Origin: JALZAA01 sp035938395
GTDB taxonomy: Bacteria > Actinomycetota > Acidimicrobiia > IMCC26256 > JACDBD01
DNA: 64,000 nucleotides
Direction of reading: 5' to 3'
Assembly: GCA_035938395.1 (NCBI GenBank)
Contig: DASZGY010000080.1
Location: forward strand, 1-64,000
A program made the position numbers and the translations under genes. Below the pieces are notes generated by a model, which saw only the letters and a program-made list of their open reading frames with translations, searched no databases and was not told the DNA's origin. Each line of letters begins with the position of its first letter. The first letter of the stretch is position 1. Shown in pieces: positions 1-9,335 of the stretch.

Positions 1-1
1 G

Positions 2-343
2 CTGATCCCCCGCCTGGCCGGGATCGCGCGCGCCAAGGAGCTGATCATGCTCGGCCGCGAGATCAGCGGCGCGCAGGCGGCGGACTGGGGAATGGTGCAC
101 CGGGCCGTCCCGGATGCAGAGGTCGACGCAACCGCCGGCGATCTCGTCGACGAGCTCGCGTCGGCGGCGACGGTGGCGGTCGGTCTGTCCAAGCTGCTCA
201 TCCACCGGGGCCTGACCGTCGACCTCGAGCGCCATCTCGCCGACGAGGCGCTGGCGATCGAGGTGTCGAGCCGCTCCGACGACTTCCACGAGCACACCCG
301 GGCGCGCCGCGAGAAGCGGGACCCGAGGTTCGAGGGCCGCTGA
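2..343 (+). CDS. Enoyl-CoA hydratase/isomerase family, C-terminal part (5' truncated)
   Basis: The reading frame is open from the left edge, so the true start lies outside the window. The visible 113 residues match the end of the crotonase fold: an LxG-x-IxGAQAxxWGMVHR stretch, then a helical tail with ALAIEVSSRSDDFHE and a basic end. In this family the region follows the oxyanion-hole loops and forms the trimer-packing helices. The catalytic glutamates lie upstream and cannot be checked. The likely role is hydration or isomerisation of acyl-CoA in fatty-acid or aromatic-acid breakdown. The next gene is convergent and about 200 bp away, so this is the last gene of its unit. The family is clear; the substrate is not. 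Confidence 0.8.
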   Translation: MIPRLAGIARAKELIMLGREISGAQAADWGMVHRAVPDAEVDATAGDLVDELASAATVAVGLSKLLIHRGLTVDLERHLADEALAIEVSSRSDDFHEHTRARREKRDPRFEGR

Positions 344-549
344 CCGTGCGCATGGCCGGGCAGGTACCCGGCGACAGCACCGCCGCCCGAAATAGACGTG
401 CCGATCGTGCCCGCGTGTCGTTTCCGACCGTGGTTCTGTCGCGTCCTCATGTACCGGCCACGAACGGCATGCCGATTATGAGGTGGCCGTCACTGCCTTG
501 GTCAACGTCCGCTCCAACGCCCTGCCGCGCCCCGGTTCTCGACCGAGGT

Positions 550-1197
550 TCAGACGCCGGCACGGGTGAACGTCAGGTGCGTGACTCCGCTGGGTGAGGA
601 GACGGCCTCGACCCCGTAGTCCTTGTCGAGGCCCTCCAGTCCGTCCCAGAGGCGTACGCCCCGGCCGAGCAGGATCGGGACCACCACGATGTGCACGTGC
701 TCGACGAGCCCGGCAGCAAGGAAGTCGCGGATCATGGTGGGACCCCCGCCGATGCGCACGTCCTGGCCGACCGCAGCCTGGCGGGCAGTCTCGAGCGCCT
801 CGGCAGGCGGAGCGTCGATGAAGTGGAACGTCGTGCCGCCCTCCATCTCGATCGACGGGCGCGGATGGTGGGTGAGGACCAAGACCGGTGTGTGGAACGG
901 CGGGTTGGGACCCCACCAGCCCTTCCACTCCGGGTCCTGCTGCCATCCCGGCGGGCCGAACTTCCCGGCGCCCATGATCTCGGCGCCGATCCCCGGACCG
1001 TGCTGCTGGGCGAAGGCGTCGTCGACGCCGACGCTACCGCCGGGCTGGCCGACGATCTCGCCCCAGAACCGGGTGGCGAACATCCACTCGTGCAGCCTTT
1101 CGCCGGCGTGACCGAACGGTGCGTCGTGGCTCTGACCCTCACCGGTGCCGAAGCCGTCGAGTGAGATGGAGAAATTGTGGACGCGGGCGAGTGACAT
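550..1197 (-). CDS. Dihydrofolate reductase/RibD C-terminal domain protein
   Basis: A 215-residue protein starting MSLARVHNFSISLDGF, the typical N-terminal strand of stand-alone RibD-C proteins. Near residue 145 it has DVRIGGGPTMIRDFL, the GGG nucleotide-binding loop, followed by a VPILLGRG segment common to the family. Members bind NADPH and reduce pterin- or riboflavin-like substrates, but most single-domain actinobacterial members have no proven substrate. The gene stands alone, convergent with the hydratase before it and divergent from the methyltransferase after it. The length fits the family and the ATG start is close to the conserved first strand. A specific role in folate or riboflavin synthesis cannot be claimed. 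Confidence 0.8.
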   Translation of the reverse strand: MSLARVHNFSISLDGFGTGEGQSHDAPFGHAGERLHEWMFATRFWGEIVGQPGGSVGVDDAFAQQHGPGIGAEIMGAGKFGPPGWQQDPEWKGWWGPNPPFHTPVLVLTHHPRPSIEMEGGTTFHFIDAPPAEALETARQAAVGQDVRIGGGPTMIRDFLAAGLVEHVHIVVVPILLGRGVRLWDGLEGLDKDYGVEAVSSPSGVTHLTFTRAGV

Positions 1198-1334
1198 GGC
1201 TGGTGCTCCTTTGGTAGGGGGAGGGATCAGTCTCGTAGGTGGGACGGGAACGGAGGTGAAGCGATGTCGTCGGCTGTCGAGGGCGTGGACTCCGCCCGGC
1301 GACAGAACTCATCGGGTCTCTTCTGCGTTCTACC

Positions 1335-1991
1335 GTGGAGACGATGCACGAGCGCGAACACGGAGAGCAGCGGGTCGGCGCGACCGCGCAGCCCGCCGAG
1401 TGGGACGCGAGGTACAGCGAGCGCGACGGGGCGATGTGGAGCGGGCGGCCGAATGGACGGCTCGCCGCCGAGGTCGCCGGCCTCACGCCGGGTCCAGCGC
1501 TCGACGTCGGTTGCGGCGAGGGCGCCGACGCGATTTGGCTCGCACGGCGCGGCTGGAAGGTCACTGCGATCGACATCTCCGATGTCGCCGTCAGCCGGGC
1601 GCGGGAGGCGTCCGAGCTGGCCGGCGCCAGGGTCGAGTGGGTCTGCGGGGACGCCCTGCAGACACCGTTCGCCACCCGCTCCTTTGACCTGGTGTCGCTG
1701 CAGTACCCCGCGCTGCCCAAGGCCGCCGGCGATGCTGCCGTGCGGGGGTTGCTCGACTCGGTGACCACTGGCGGGTTGCTGCTCGCCGTATACCACGACC
1801 TTGACGACGAGCACGCCGAGCACATGAAGTCGCGGGGCGTCGACCCAGCGGACTACGTCGGGAGCGACGATCTCGGCCGTCTGCTCGGCGACGACTTCAC
1901 GGTCGAACTGCATGCGGTCGAGCGGCGCATCGACCCGCCGCCCGGCACCCCGCACGTGAGCGACGTCGTCCTGCGCGCCCGCCGTCGCTGA
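1335..1991 (+). CDS. Class I SAM-dependent methyltransferase
   Basis: A 218-residue protein with a complete SAM-binding core. ALDVGCGEGADAIWLARRG (motif I, about residues 55-73) is followed by VTAIDIS, where the acidic residue contacts the ribose, and by GDALQTPF, the motif for adenine contact. These place it in the Methyltransf_11/25 group. The GTG at 1335 gives METMHERE; an internal ATG at 1344 is an equally good start. The C-terminal part is short, so a small molecule or metalloid (tellurite-resistance type) is a more likely substrate than nucleic acid or protein, but nothing in the sequence settles it. It stands alone on the plus strand. Confidence 0.85.
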   Translation: METMHEREHGEQRVGATAQPAEWDARYSERDGAMWSGRPNGRLAAEVAGLTPGPALDVGCGEGADAIWLARRGWKVTAIDISDVAVSRAREASELAGARVEWVCGDALQTPFATRSFDLVSLQYPALPKAAGDAAVRGLLDSVTTGGLLLAVYHDLDDEHAEHMKSRGVDPADYVGSDDLGRLLGDDFTVELHAVERRIDPPPGTPHVSDVVLRARRR

Positions 1992-2086
1992 CCACGCCGC
2001 TGGTAACGGTTGCGCAAGACCGGCTCGGCTGAACGAGGCCGTGCCGGTACGGACTCTGCTCTCAACGTGCCGAGCGCGAGGCCGGG

Positions 2087-3352
2087 TCAGGCCTTCGCGG
2101 ACGTGCCCGCAGTCGCGTCGAACACCCACGAGCTCGTGCCGCTGATGCGCATGAACGCGACCTCGGGCGGCTCCGGCGCCGGGTCGGCAGCGGCGTCGAC
2201 CGCGACCTCGATCGCGACGCGCCCCTCTCGTACCGCCACATCGCCGAGCCGAGCCCGCGGCTCGATGGCCTGAGCCATCGCCTCGACACCACCGCGCTCG
2301 CCGCGCGCGAGGAGCCCGAGCCATCCGGGGTTGCCGGCGTCCAGCAGCCCGTCCGCGAGCGGGGTGAGATCGAGCCGGATCAGGTTCCCGTCGACGTCGA
2401 CCTCGCGCTCGAAGCCGGGCGGGAACGCCGGCTGCAGTGCGAGCACGGTGGCCAGCGCGTCGATTCCGCCGTCCCCGAGGCCGAGCGCGCCGGCGAGCCG
2501 CTCGCTGGCCACCCAGCTCGCCGCCACCCACTGGCTGGCCATGATCTCGCGAGCAGTGTCGGCGCCGAGGCGATCCGCGATGGAGAGCTCGGCCGAGCTC
2601 GTCAGAAGGTGGACCTGCTCCTGGAACTCGCGCGCCACCGCGACGAGCGTGCCGTCCGACAGGTCGGCGAGGCGGAACGCCGGATCGAAGGGGCCGCGAT
2701 AGTCGCGCTTCCCGCCCGACTCGCGGTCGGGTGGGCGCTCGTTGGGGACCGACGAGAGCGGGAGCTGGGCCACTCGCAGGGTGTGCGCGGCCGGGTCGAT
2801 CGGCGTGTTCTGCGGATCGATGGTGATGGTCCAGTGGCAGTGCGGCTCGCGGTCCGCCGGGGTTCGCGGAGGGCGGTGGATGGGCCGGATCCGTGCCCGC
2901 GGGTTCGTGGCGACGGCGGTGCCGTCGAACGTCGGGTCCTCGATGTGGTGGCACATGCCGACGACGCGCGCCTCGCCGTGCGGCTCGACGTCCATGAGCG
3001 CGCCGCAATGGTTCAGCCAGAATTCGCCGTGCCGGGCGTCGGTGAGCTCGTAGCCGACGCCCATGTACTGGTGGACGAACCCGACGTCGAGCTGGAGGCC
3101 CTTCATGATCGCCCCGACGTCGTCGCCGTCGATGCCCATCAGCCGCTGCATCCGTGCGGTGTACGTCGGGCTGGCACCGAGCCACTCGTCGATGGCGACG
3201 TCGTCGACGGCGTCGACCCCGGCGCGCACGGCGACCTGCGGCATCAACGCCCGGTCGATCAGATGGCCGACCATCATGTACTCGAGGACCACCGGGACGA
3301 GCTGGTCTCGCGGCAGATCACCCAGTCCCGGCACGTCGCATAACGTATGCAA
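2087..3352 (-). CDS. Uncharacterised 421-residue protein, divergent from an amidohydrolase
   Basis: I do not recognise a characterised family with confidence. With a TTG start at 3352 the protein is 421 residues; the frame stays open upstream but loses protein-like composition there. A GTG at 3334 is the alternative start. The N-terminal half has a helical EYMMVGHLIDRALMP stretch and a His/Cys-rich part (WLNHCGALMDVEPHG, MCHHIEDPTFDG, HCHWTITID) that could form a metal or thiol active site. The C-terminal half is rich in Ala, Leu and acidic residues and ends with a strand-rich domain. The start lies only 34-52 bp from the divergent amidohydrolase, so the two probably share a control region. 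A resemblance to L-2-amino-thiazoline-4-carboxylate hydrolase-like proteins was considered but is weak. Confidence 0.7.
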   Translation of the reverse strand: MHTLCDVPGLGDLPRDQLVPVVLEYMMVGHLIDRALMPQVAVRAGVDAVDDVAIDEWLGASPTYTARMQRLMGIDGDDVGAIMKGLQLDVGFVHQYMGVGYELTDARHGEFWLNHCGALMDVEPHGEARVVGMCHHIEDPTFDGTAVATNPRARIRPIHRPPRTPADREPHCHWTITIDPQNTPIDPAAHTLRVAQLPLSSVPNERPPDRESGGKRDYRGPFDPAFRLADLSDGTLVAVAREFQEQVHLLTSSAELSIADRLGADTAREIMASQWVAASWVASERLAGALGLGDGGIDALATVLALQPAFPPGFEREVDVDGNLIRLDLTPLADGLLDAGNPGWLGLLARGERGGVEAMAQAIEPRARLGDVAVREGRVAIEVAVDAAADPAPEPPEVAFMRISGTSSWVFDATAGTSAKA

Positions 3353-3404
3353 TCGTGACGACGGTCGGCCAGCCCGGTGACGGCGCGTGTGCGGACGTGA
3401 CGAC

Positions 3405-4697
3405 GTGACCGTGCACGCCGAGGACCTGGTCCTCGTCTCCGTCGACGACCACATCTGCGAACCGGCCGACATGTTCGACGCCCACGTGCCGGACCGGTAC
3501 CGCGACCGGATGCCCCGCGTCGTCGACGAGCCCGACGGCTCCCAGCAGTGGTTCTACGGCGACATCCGCGGCCGCAACCTCGGGCTCAATGCCGTGGCGG
3601 GAAAGCCTCCCGAGATGTTCAACGTCAACCCCATGCGGTACGAGGAGATGCGGCCCGGCTGCTACGACGTGCACGACCGCGTGCGCGACATGTCGGCCGG
3701 CGGTCAGCTTGCCGGCCTCAACTTCCCGAACTGGACCGGCTTCTCGGGGCAGGTGCTCAACGCCGGCCCGGACCGCGACGTCAATCTCGTCATGATCAGG
3801 GCCTACAACGACTGGCACGTCGACGAGTGGTGCGGCGCCTACCCCGAACGGTTCATCCCGTGCGGCATCCTCCCGCTCTTCGACGTCGACGAAGCCGCCG
3901 CCGAGGTGCGTCGTCTCGACGACAAGGGCTGCCACGCGGTCACGTTCTCCGAGAACCCCGCCGGCCTCGGCATGCCGAGCATCCATACCGACGCGTGGGA
4001 CCCCCTGTTCGCGGCGTGCTCCGACACGGGCACGGTCCTCTGCTGCCACGTGGGGTCATCGTCGAAGAGCGCATCGACCGCGCCCGACGCGCCGCCGCCG
4101 GTCCCGATGAACCTTTCCTCGGCGATGAGCATCTTCACCCTCGGCGACCTGCTCTGGGCCGACTTCTGGCACCGGTTCCCGAAGCTGCGTTTCGCGCTCA
4201 CCGAGGGCGACATCGGTTGGATCCCGTACTTCCTCCAGCGAGGCGAGCACACCCTCGACCGGCACAACGCCTGGATGGGCCACGAGCAGCCGCAGGGCCT
4301 CCGGCCGGGCGAGCTGTTCCGCGAGCGCATCCTGTGCTGCTTCATCGAGGACCGGGTCGGGGTGAAGCTGCTCGACGAGTTCAACGTCGACAACGTCTGC
4401 TGGGAGTCCGACTACCCGCACTCCGACAGCTCGTGGCCCTCCGCGCCCGAGCGGCTGGAGACGCTGCTCGCGGACCTCGACGCCGAGGTCGTCGCCAAGC
4501 TCACCCATGCCAACGCGATGCGGCACTACCAGTTCGACCCGTTCCGCACGCGCCCGCCGGAGCGCTGCACGGTCGCCGCGCTGCGGGCCGAAGCCGCCGA
4601 CGTCGACACGGTCACGCACGTCGGCCGCCGCGCCGACGACCGTGATCTGGCGACGTGGAAGCAGATGACCGGGGCCGCGGCGCGACCCCGGTCTTGA
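3405..4697 (+). CDS. Amidohydrolase family 2 metal-dependent hydrolase
   Basis: About 430 residues of a TIM-barrel metal hydrolase. It begins LVLVSVDDHICEP, the D-x-H version of the N-terminal metal motif common in actinobacterial members, continues into PDRYRDRMPRVV, and has CCHVGSSS mid-protein and CWESDYPHSDSSWP near the C-terminus, where the barrel aspartate lies. The family includes decarboxylases and hydrolases of aromatic or cyclic substrates such as the ACMSD-like enzymes. I place the start at the GTG at 3405; an in-frame GTG at 3387 adds six residues. An SDR gene follows after 7 bp in the same direction, so the pair is probably an operon acting on one small-molecule substrate. Confidence 0.85.
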   Translation: MTVHAEDLVLVSVDDHICEPADMFDAHVPDRYRDRMPRVVDEPDGSQQWFYGDIRGRNLGLNAVAGKPPEMFNVNPMRYEEMRPGCYDVHDRVRDMSAGGQLAGLNFPNWTGFSGQVLNAGPDRDVNLVMIRAYNDWHVDEWCGAYPERFIPCGILPLFDVDEAAAEVRRLDDKGCHAVTFSENPAGLGMPSIHTDAWDPLFAACSDTGTVLCCHVGSSSKSASTAPDAPPPVPMNLSSAMSIFTLGDLLWADFWHRFPKLRFALTEGDIGWIPYFLQRGEHTLDRHNAWMGHEQPQGLRPGELFRERILCCFIEDRVGVKLLDEFNVDNVCWESDYPHSDSSWPSAPERLETLLADLDAEVVAKLTHANAMRHYQFDPFRTRPPERCTVAALRAEAADVDTVTHVGRRADDRDLATWKQMTGAAARPRS

Positions 4698-4704
4698 TCG
4701 CCGC

Positions 4705-5478
4705 ATGAACCGGGACCAGCTGCGATCCCTGTTCGACCTGACGGGTCGGGTCGCGATCGTCACCGGCGGAACTCGTGGGATCGGCCGATCGATCGCCGAG
4801 GGCTTCGCCGCCTCCGGCGCCCGTGTGGCCGTCGCAAGCCGCAAGGCCGACGCGTGTGAAGAGACCGAGGCGGCGCTGCGTGCCATGGGCGGCGACGCGA
4901 TCGGCGTGCCCACGCATGTCGGCGACCTGGAGGGCCTCGCCGCGCTCGTCAATCGCACGGTCCACGAGTTCGGCCGCCTCGACATCGTCGTCAACAACGC
5001 CGCCACGCCGTTGCGCGAAGACCTCGGCCGGTTCACGCCCGAGGCGTACGAGAAGGCGATGGAGGTGAACCTGCGAGGCCCCGTCTTCCTCGTGCAGGAG
5101 GCACTCCCCCACCTCCGCAGCAGCCCGTTCGCGGCGGTGATCAATGTGATCTCCGCGGGCGCGTTTCTCCCCTCGCCGTTCATCGCGACGTACGGGGCAA
5201 CGAAGGCAGCGCTCTTGTCGTTCACCCGGTCGATGGCCGAAGAGTTCGCCCCCCTCGGGATCCGTGTGAACGCCCTCGCTCCCGGTGCGGTCGACACGGA
5301 GATGATGCGCAAGAACTCCCCCGAAGCTCAGGAGCAGATGGCCCAGGCGAGCTTCCAGCGCCGTATGGCGCATCCCGACGAGATCGTGGGGCCGGCGTTG
5401 TTCTTGGCCTCCGACGCGGCCAGCTTCGTCACCGGGCAGGTGCTGATCGCCGACGGCGGCCTCGTCGCCGCGCGCTGA
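4705..5478 (+). CDS. SDR family NAD(P)-dependent oxidoreductase
   Basis: A 257-residue classical short-chain dehydrogenase. It has the TGGTRGIG cofactor loop (about residues 19-26), an NNAA motif, catalytic Ser in INVISAG, the YGATK catalytic tyrosine and lysine, and a typical VNALAPGAVDTEMM segment after the active site. ASRK after the second strand suggests NADP rather than NAD. The length is normal. It lies 7 bp after the amidohydrolase, so it probably oxidises or reduces a product of that enzyme. The substrate is unknown. Confidence 0.9.
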   Translation: MNRDQLRSLFDLTGRVAIVTGGTRGIGRSIAEGFAASGARVAVASRKADACEETEAALRAMGGDAIGVPTHVGDLEGLAALVNRTVHEFGRLDIVVNNAATPLREDLGRFTPEAYEKAMEVNLRGPVFLVQEALPHLRSSPFAAVINVISAGAFLPSPFIATYGATKAALLSFTRSMAEEFAPLGIRVNALAPGAVDTEMMRKNSPEAQEQMAQASFQRRMAHPDEIVGPALFLASDAASFVTGQVLIADGGLVAAR

Positions 5479-5501
5479 CAGTCCTCTACGCTTGTGAAGT
5501 A

Positions 5502-5732
5502 GTGAAGGGCGATCGAGTGGAGATCCTCGTCGACACGGGGAACGAGGTGCGCGGCTTCGAGGTGGTCGCCACCCGCGAAGGTCGTCGGGTCGACGTGGTC
5601 ATCGCCCGGGGAACCATCGAGGTGGCCGAGGTCACCCGCGGCGGTCAGGTGGTGCGCTCGTCCCGCTTCATGGCCAGCAGGGTGGTCGCCGTCGTCGAGC
5701 ATCCCGCCTCGCAGGACGCCCCCTCGGGTTGA
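5502..5732 (+). CDS. Small hypothetical protein
   Basis: A 76-residue reading frame that follows the SDR stop by 23 bp in the same direction. The sequence is rich in Val, Glu and Arg with alternating hydrophobic residues (VEILVDTGNEVRGFEVVA, RVDVVIARGTIEVAEV), which suggests a small beta-barrel. The GTG at 5502 is the first start; a second GTG, in the codon five further on, is possible. It has normal codon use for the window and fills a gap otherwise empty between the SDR and the convergent cupin gene. I recognise no family. Confidence 0.5.
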   Translation: MKGDRVEILVDTGNEVRGFEVVATREGRRVDVVIARGTIEVAEVTRGGQVVRSSRFMASRVVAVVEHPASQDAPSG

Positions 5733-5750
5733 CGGGACGCCCCCGCCGGC

Positions 5751-6206
5751 TCAGGACCGGGTGTCCTCGAGCCACTCGGGCATGTCGATCGGCGGGTTCG
5801 GGAGCTGGCGGACGCCCCGCTCGGCGAGGAACCGCTCGTACCCGTCGAGGTCGGCCGGAAAGGACCGTGGGTCGCCCATCATCACCTCGAAGAGGGTGAC
5901 GCCCTGCGGGCCCGCCACGAAGGGGCCGAACGTGTCGCCCTGGTCGAGCGCCAGATGGGTGCCGGCGGGGCAACGGACGTCGCCGCAGGTCATCTCGCCC
6001 GCGACGACGAACACGACGTGGTTGCTGTTGTGGCCGTGCGGCTGCACGATCATCCCGGGGTCCCACTCGGCGTAGAGGGAGAGGAAGCGGGGCGAGAAGT
6101 CCAGCCACTTCTCACGCACCGAAGCCGTCCGGTCGCCGTGCTGCTGACGGCGCACCTCTTGCCACCCGAAATCGTCCAGATGTCGGATACGCGGGCCACC
6201 GGGCAT
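5751..6206 (-). CDS. Cupin domain protein
   Basis: A 151-residue single cupin. The first cupin motif is visible as PHGHNSNHVVFVVAGEMTCGD and the second as GDTFGPFVAGPQGVTLFEV. The first provides the His-x-His pair and later Glu expected to bind a metal; the second motif lacks a clear histidine, so metal binding may be incomplete. Such proteins are dioxygenase-, isomerase- or sensor-like. The gene is isolated, convergent with the small gene at 5502 and divergent from the glycosyltransferase at 6303. Confidence 0.8.
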   Translation of the reverse strand: MPGGPRIRHLDDFGWQEVRRQQHGDRTASVREKWLDFSPRFLSLYAEWDPGMIVQPHGHNSNHVVFVVAGEMTCGDVRCPAGTHLALDQGDTFGPFVAGPQGVTLFEVMMGDPRSFPADLDGYERFLAERGVRQLPNPPIDMPEWLEDTRS

Positions 6207-6302
6207 GAATCCCCCTCGTGTGAGCGCCTCGTGACGAGGCTAGCGACCGGCAAATCCGCCGGCCTCATGAACAATTCATGATCGCCTTGCGATGGTGGCG
6301 GT

Positions 6303-7952
6303 GTGTCGACGAGCACGTATACGCGTGTCTCGACGACTCCGGCGCGCGGCGAGGTGCCCACCCCATCTCGCCCGCGTCGGGCTTTCGCTCCGGTCTGGTG
6401 GGCCGTCCTGGGCATCATGCTGGTGTCGCTCGGTCTCGAGTGCTGGGCGGTGACCCACGACCTGCCCTACCCGGGCGTGGACGAGCCGGTGTTCGTCAAA
6501 CCGGCGGTCCACATGGCGTCCACCGGCGACCTCGACCCGCACTGGTTCGGCCACCCGGGCTCGACGATGATCTACCCGCTCGCCGGCATCTACCACTCGT
6601 GGGACGCGGTCGCCCACGGCGGGCCCGTGTTCTCGGCGGATCCGACCCTCGCGCACCGCTTCGCGGCCGACCCCGGGACCTTCTACCTGATCGGCCGGCT
6701 GTGGTCGATCGCCTTCGCGGTCGGGGCGATCCCGCTGATCTTCCTGCTCGGGCGCCGTTGCTTCTCGACCCGTGTCGGCCTGGCGGGCGCGGCCCTGTGG
6801 GCGGTGATCCCGTTGTGGGTCTCCTACGGGCGCATTGTGCGCACCGACAGCGCCGGCGTGTTCTTCGCTCTCCTCGCGCTGCTCTTGATACTGCGGCTCT
6901 TGGAGCGCGCGTCGCTTCGCGATCAGGTTCTCGCCGGCGCCGCGGTCGGGGTCGGGATCTCGACGCGCTACTTCCTGGTGACACTCCTCGCCGCGCTCGT
7001 CGCGGCCGGCATCGTGGCGCTCCGCCGGCACGCGCCCGGGGCGTCGGTCCGCGGGATCGCCGCCGGCGTCGGCGCCGCGGTCGCGGCGTTCGTTTTGACG
7101 ACGCCGTACTTCCTTCTCGACTGGTCCACGGCCCGCCTCAGCCTGACAAAGGAGAACGCCTCACACGTCGGCCACGACGGTCTCTCCCCGGTCGGCAATC
7201 TCTGGTGGTACCTCAGGGACGCGATCCCCGGCGTGATCTCGTGGCCCGTCGCGTTGCTCGCGGTGGTCGGCATCGCCTTCGCCGTCGTCCACCGGCGCGA
7301 TCCACGCCGGCTCGTCCTGCTGGTGGCAGGGGCGACGTTTCTCGTCGCAATCAGCATGTCGACGCTGCACTGGGACCGCTGGCCGCTCCCGATCCTCCCC
7401 GTCCTCGTGCTCTTCGCGGTGGACGGGCTCGTGCGACTCACGTCGGCTCTCGATGCGCGAGTCGGCCGCCACGCGCTGGCGCCGGCGTTCGCAGTCGCCG
7501 GCATCGCGCTCGTCGCCTTCCTGCCCGCAAAGGAGGTGGTCCAGCTGAACATGCGCGAGTCGAAGCCGAGCACGCGCGTGGTCGCGCGCCAGTGGATCGA
7601 GAAGAACGTCCCCGAGGGCAGCATGGTGGTGCGAGAGCTGAAGACGGCGCCCCTGAACGACACCGATCTTCGGTGGGCCTCGCGATTCTCGCTGCCATAC
7701 GGCGGCTGGACGCTCGACCGGTACCGCCTCGACGGCTTCCAGTATTTCGTCACCAACGGCAGCATCAGCGGCGCGTACACGACTCAGCCCCGCCACTACC
7801 CGTCGGAAGCGCTCCTCTACCGCCAGCTCCGACAGCAGGGCTGCCTGCTGCATGTGTTCCGTCCCAACGATCAGCGGGACGGCCCGATCATCCGCGTGTA
7901 CGAGCTCCGGCCCGCCGGCGGCCTCATCTGCGGGTCGACGTTCGCGGCCTAG
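6303..7952 (+). CDS. Membrane glycosyltransferase, ArnT/PMT (GT39-like) superfamily
   Basis: A 549-residue polytopic membrane protein. After a short basic N-terminus it has the first membrane helix (VWWAVLGIMLVSLGLE). A loop then carries YPGVDEPVFVKPA, the Asp-Glu pair where GT39/GT83 enzymes keep their catalytic acid. Further hydrophobic helices alternate with short loops up to about residue 430, and a soluble C-terminal part follows. These enzymes transfer sugars from polyprenyl-phosphate donors to lipid or protein on the outer face of the membrane. The GTG at 6303 is the start. No glycan operon surrounds it, so the acceptor is unknown. Confidence 0.75.
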   Translation: MSTSTYTRVSTTPARGEVPTPSRPRRAFAPVWWAVLGIMLVSLGLECWAVTHDLPYPGVDEPVFVKPAVHMASTGDLDPHWFGHPGSTMIYPLAGIYHSWDAVAHGGPVFSADPTLAHRFAADPGTFYLIGRLWSIAFAVGAIPLIFLLGRRCFSTRVGLAGAALWAVIPLWVSYGRIVRTDSAGVFFALLALLLILRLLERASLRDQVLAGAAVGVGISTRYFLVTLLAALVAAGIVALRRHAPGASVRGIAAGVGAAVAAFVLTTPYFLLDWSTARLSLTKENASHVGHDGLSPVGNLWWYLRDAIPGVISWPVALLAVVGIAFAVVHRRDPRRLVLLVAGATFLVAISMSTLHWDRWPLPILPVLVLFAVDGLVRLTSALDARVGRHALAPAFAVAGIALVAFLPAKEVVQLNMRESKPSTRVVARQWIEKNVPEGSMVVRELKTAPLNDTDLRWASRFSLPYGGWTLDRYRLDGFQYFVTNGSISGAYTTQPRHYPSEALLYRQLRQQGCLLHVFRPNDQRDGPIIRVYELRPAGGLICGSTFAA

Positions 7953-9308
7953 CTAGCCGGCCGCGGCGATCACCTCGCCGGCGGCGCGTTCGCCCGACTG
8001 CACCGCGCCATCCATGTAGCCGCTCCAGACCGTCGCCGTCTCGGCGCCCGCCCAGTGGAGACGGCCCACCGGCGCCCGCAGTACTGGCCCGTACTGCGTC
8101 CACACACCCGTCGGGAAGTGGGCGCCGTAGCACCCACGGGTCCACTCCTCCTCCGACCAGTCCAGCTCGGCGTACTCGACGGGGTTGGCGGCCTGAGGTC
8201 CGAAGAACTCGACGAGCGAGCCGATCACAGCGGCGCGGCGCTCGTCGGGGCGGACGCGGTTGAGCTGCCGCGCGGCGGCGCCCTCGAGGAACGCGAGCAG
8301 CACACCGGGCGTGCCCTCGGGCGGAGAGTTGTCGAACACGACCTTGGCGGGCCCGCGGTCACCGGTCGCCTGGCCGGTGAGCCCCGCATCACGCCAGAAC
8401 GGCGCGTCGTACACCGCGTGGCACTTGATCACCGAACCGGCTGGCACCCGCTGGGTGAGCTGATCGCGCCGCGCGGGCAACGGCGGGTCGTACGCGATCC
8501 GGCCCGCCAGCGTGGGCGGGACGGCGACGATCACCCGCGCGGCAGCCACGTCCACACCGTCCGCGTGGACTCTCGCCCCGCTGGTTCGCTGCTCGATCCT
8601 CCGAACGGGCACACCGAGCCGGACACGGTCGCCGAGCTGGTCGGCGAGGCGGAGCGGGACGACCTGCGAGCCGCCGACGAACCGGTCCTGCTGCGCGCCA
8701 CCGGCCGTGCCCGCGAGCGCGTCGACGCCCCCACCCGAGTGCGTATAGAAGAGCGCGTGCAGCAGCGAGAAGTCCGACGCCTCGGCGGCGAAGACCCCCT
8801 CGGCGAACAGCCGCAGCATCTCTCGTCCGGACCCGGTGCGCGCGTTGCGTTGTATCCAGGTCTCGAACGTCTGCGCATCCAATTGCCGGGCGCGATCGGC
8901 GGCCCACGGCACTTCGAGCGGCACGTGCCGGGCGAGGCGATCGAAGCGAGCCTGCGCCTGCCCGATGTCGGCGAGCACGAGCGGGCCGAGACTCGGACGC
9001 GTCCGGTAGCGGAACGGTTTGTCGCGCAGACGCAGCAGATGCTCCCCCGCGTTGTACGTGGGGAACGTCTCGAGCCCGAGCTCGGCGGTGAGCTTCGCCA
9101 TGCGGAGCTGCGCCGGGCCGATCCACTGCCCACCGAGCTCGACAACGGTGCCATCGGAGAGCGTGTGGTTGAGGACCCGGCCGCCGACGCGGTCACGGGC
9201 CTCGAGCACCACGACCTCTTTGCCTGCGGTGACGAGCTCCCGCGCCGCGACCAATCCCGCGATCCCGGCACCGACGACAGCCACGTCGGCCTCTCTGCGC
9301 TCCGCCAC
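7953..9308 (-). CDS. Flavin-containing amine oxidase
   Basis: A 451-residue FAD enzyme. The GTG at 9308 is chosen because it places the Rossmann motif VVGAGIAGL at residues 11-19, as in monoamine oxidases; the longer open frame upstream has non-protein composition. After the motif come LEARDRVGGRV, the FAD-contact stretch GGQWIGP, and the C-terminal HWAGAETATVWSGYMDGA that closes over the flavin. The family oxidises primary or polyamines, putrescine or related compounds to aldehydes with release of peroxide. It is divergent from the DUF429 gene with 27 bp between the starts, so the promoters overlap. Confidence 0.9.
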   Translation of the reverse strand: MAERREADVAVVGAGIAGLVAARELVTAGKEVVVLEARDRVGGRVLNHTLSDGTVVELGGQWIGPAQLRMAKLTAELGLETFPTYNAGEHLLRLRDKPFRYRTRPSLGPLVLADIGQAQARFDRLARHVPLEVPWAADRARQLDAQTFETWIQRNARTGSGREMLRLFAEGVFAAEASDFSLLHALFYTHSGGGVDALAGTAGGAQQDRFVGGSQVVPLRLADQLGDRVRLGVPVRRIEQRTSGARVHADGVDVAAARVIVAVPPTLAGRIAYDPPLPARRDQLTQRVPAGSVIKCHAVYDAPFWRDAGLTGQATGDRGPAKVVFDNSPPEGTPGVLLAFLEGAAARQLNRVRPDERRAAVIGSLVEFFGPQAANPVEYAELDWSEEEWTRGCYGAHFPTGVWTQYGPVLRAPVGRLHWAGAETATVWSGYMDGAVQSGERAAGEVIAAAG

Positions 9309-9335
9309 GGGGGCCAGCGTACGTAGTGTCGGCCC

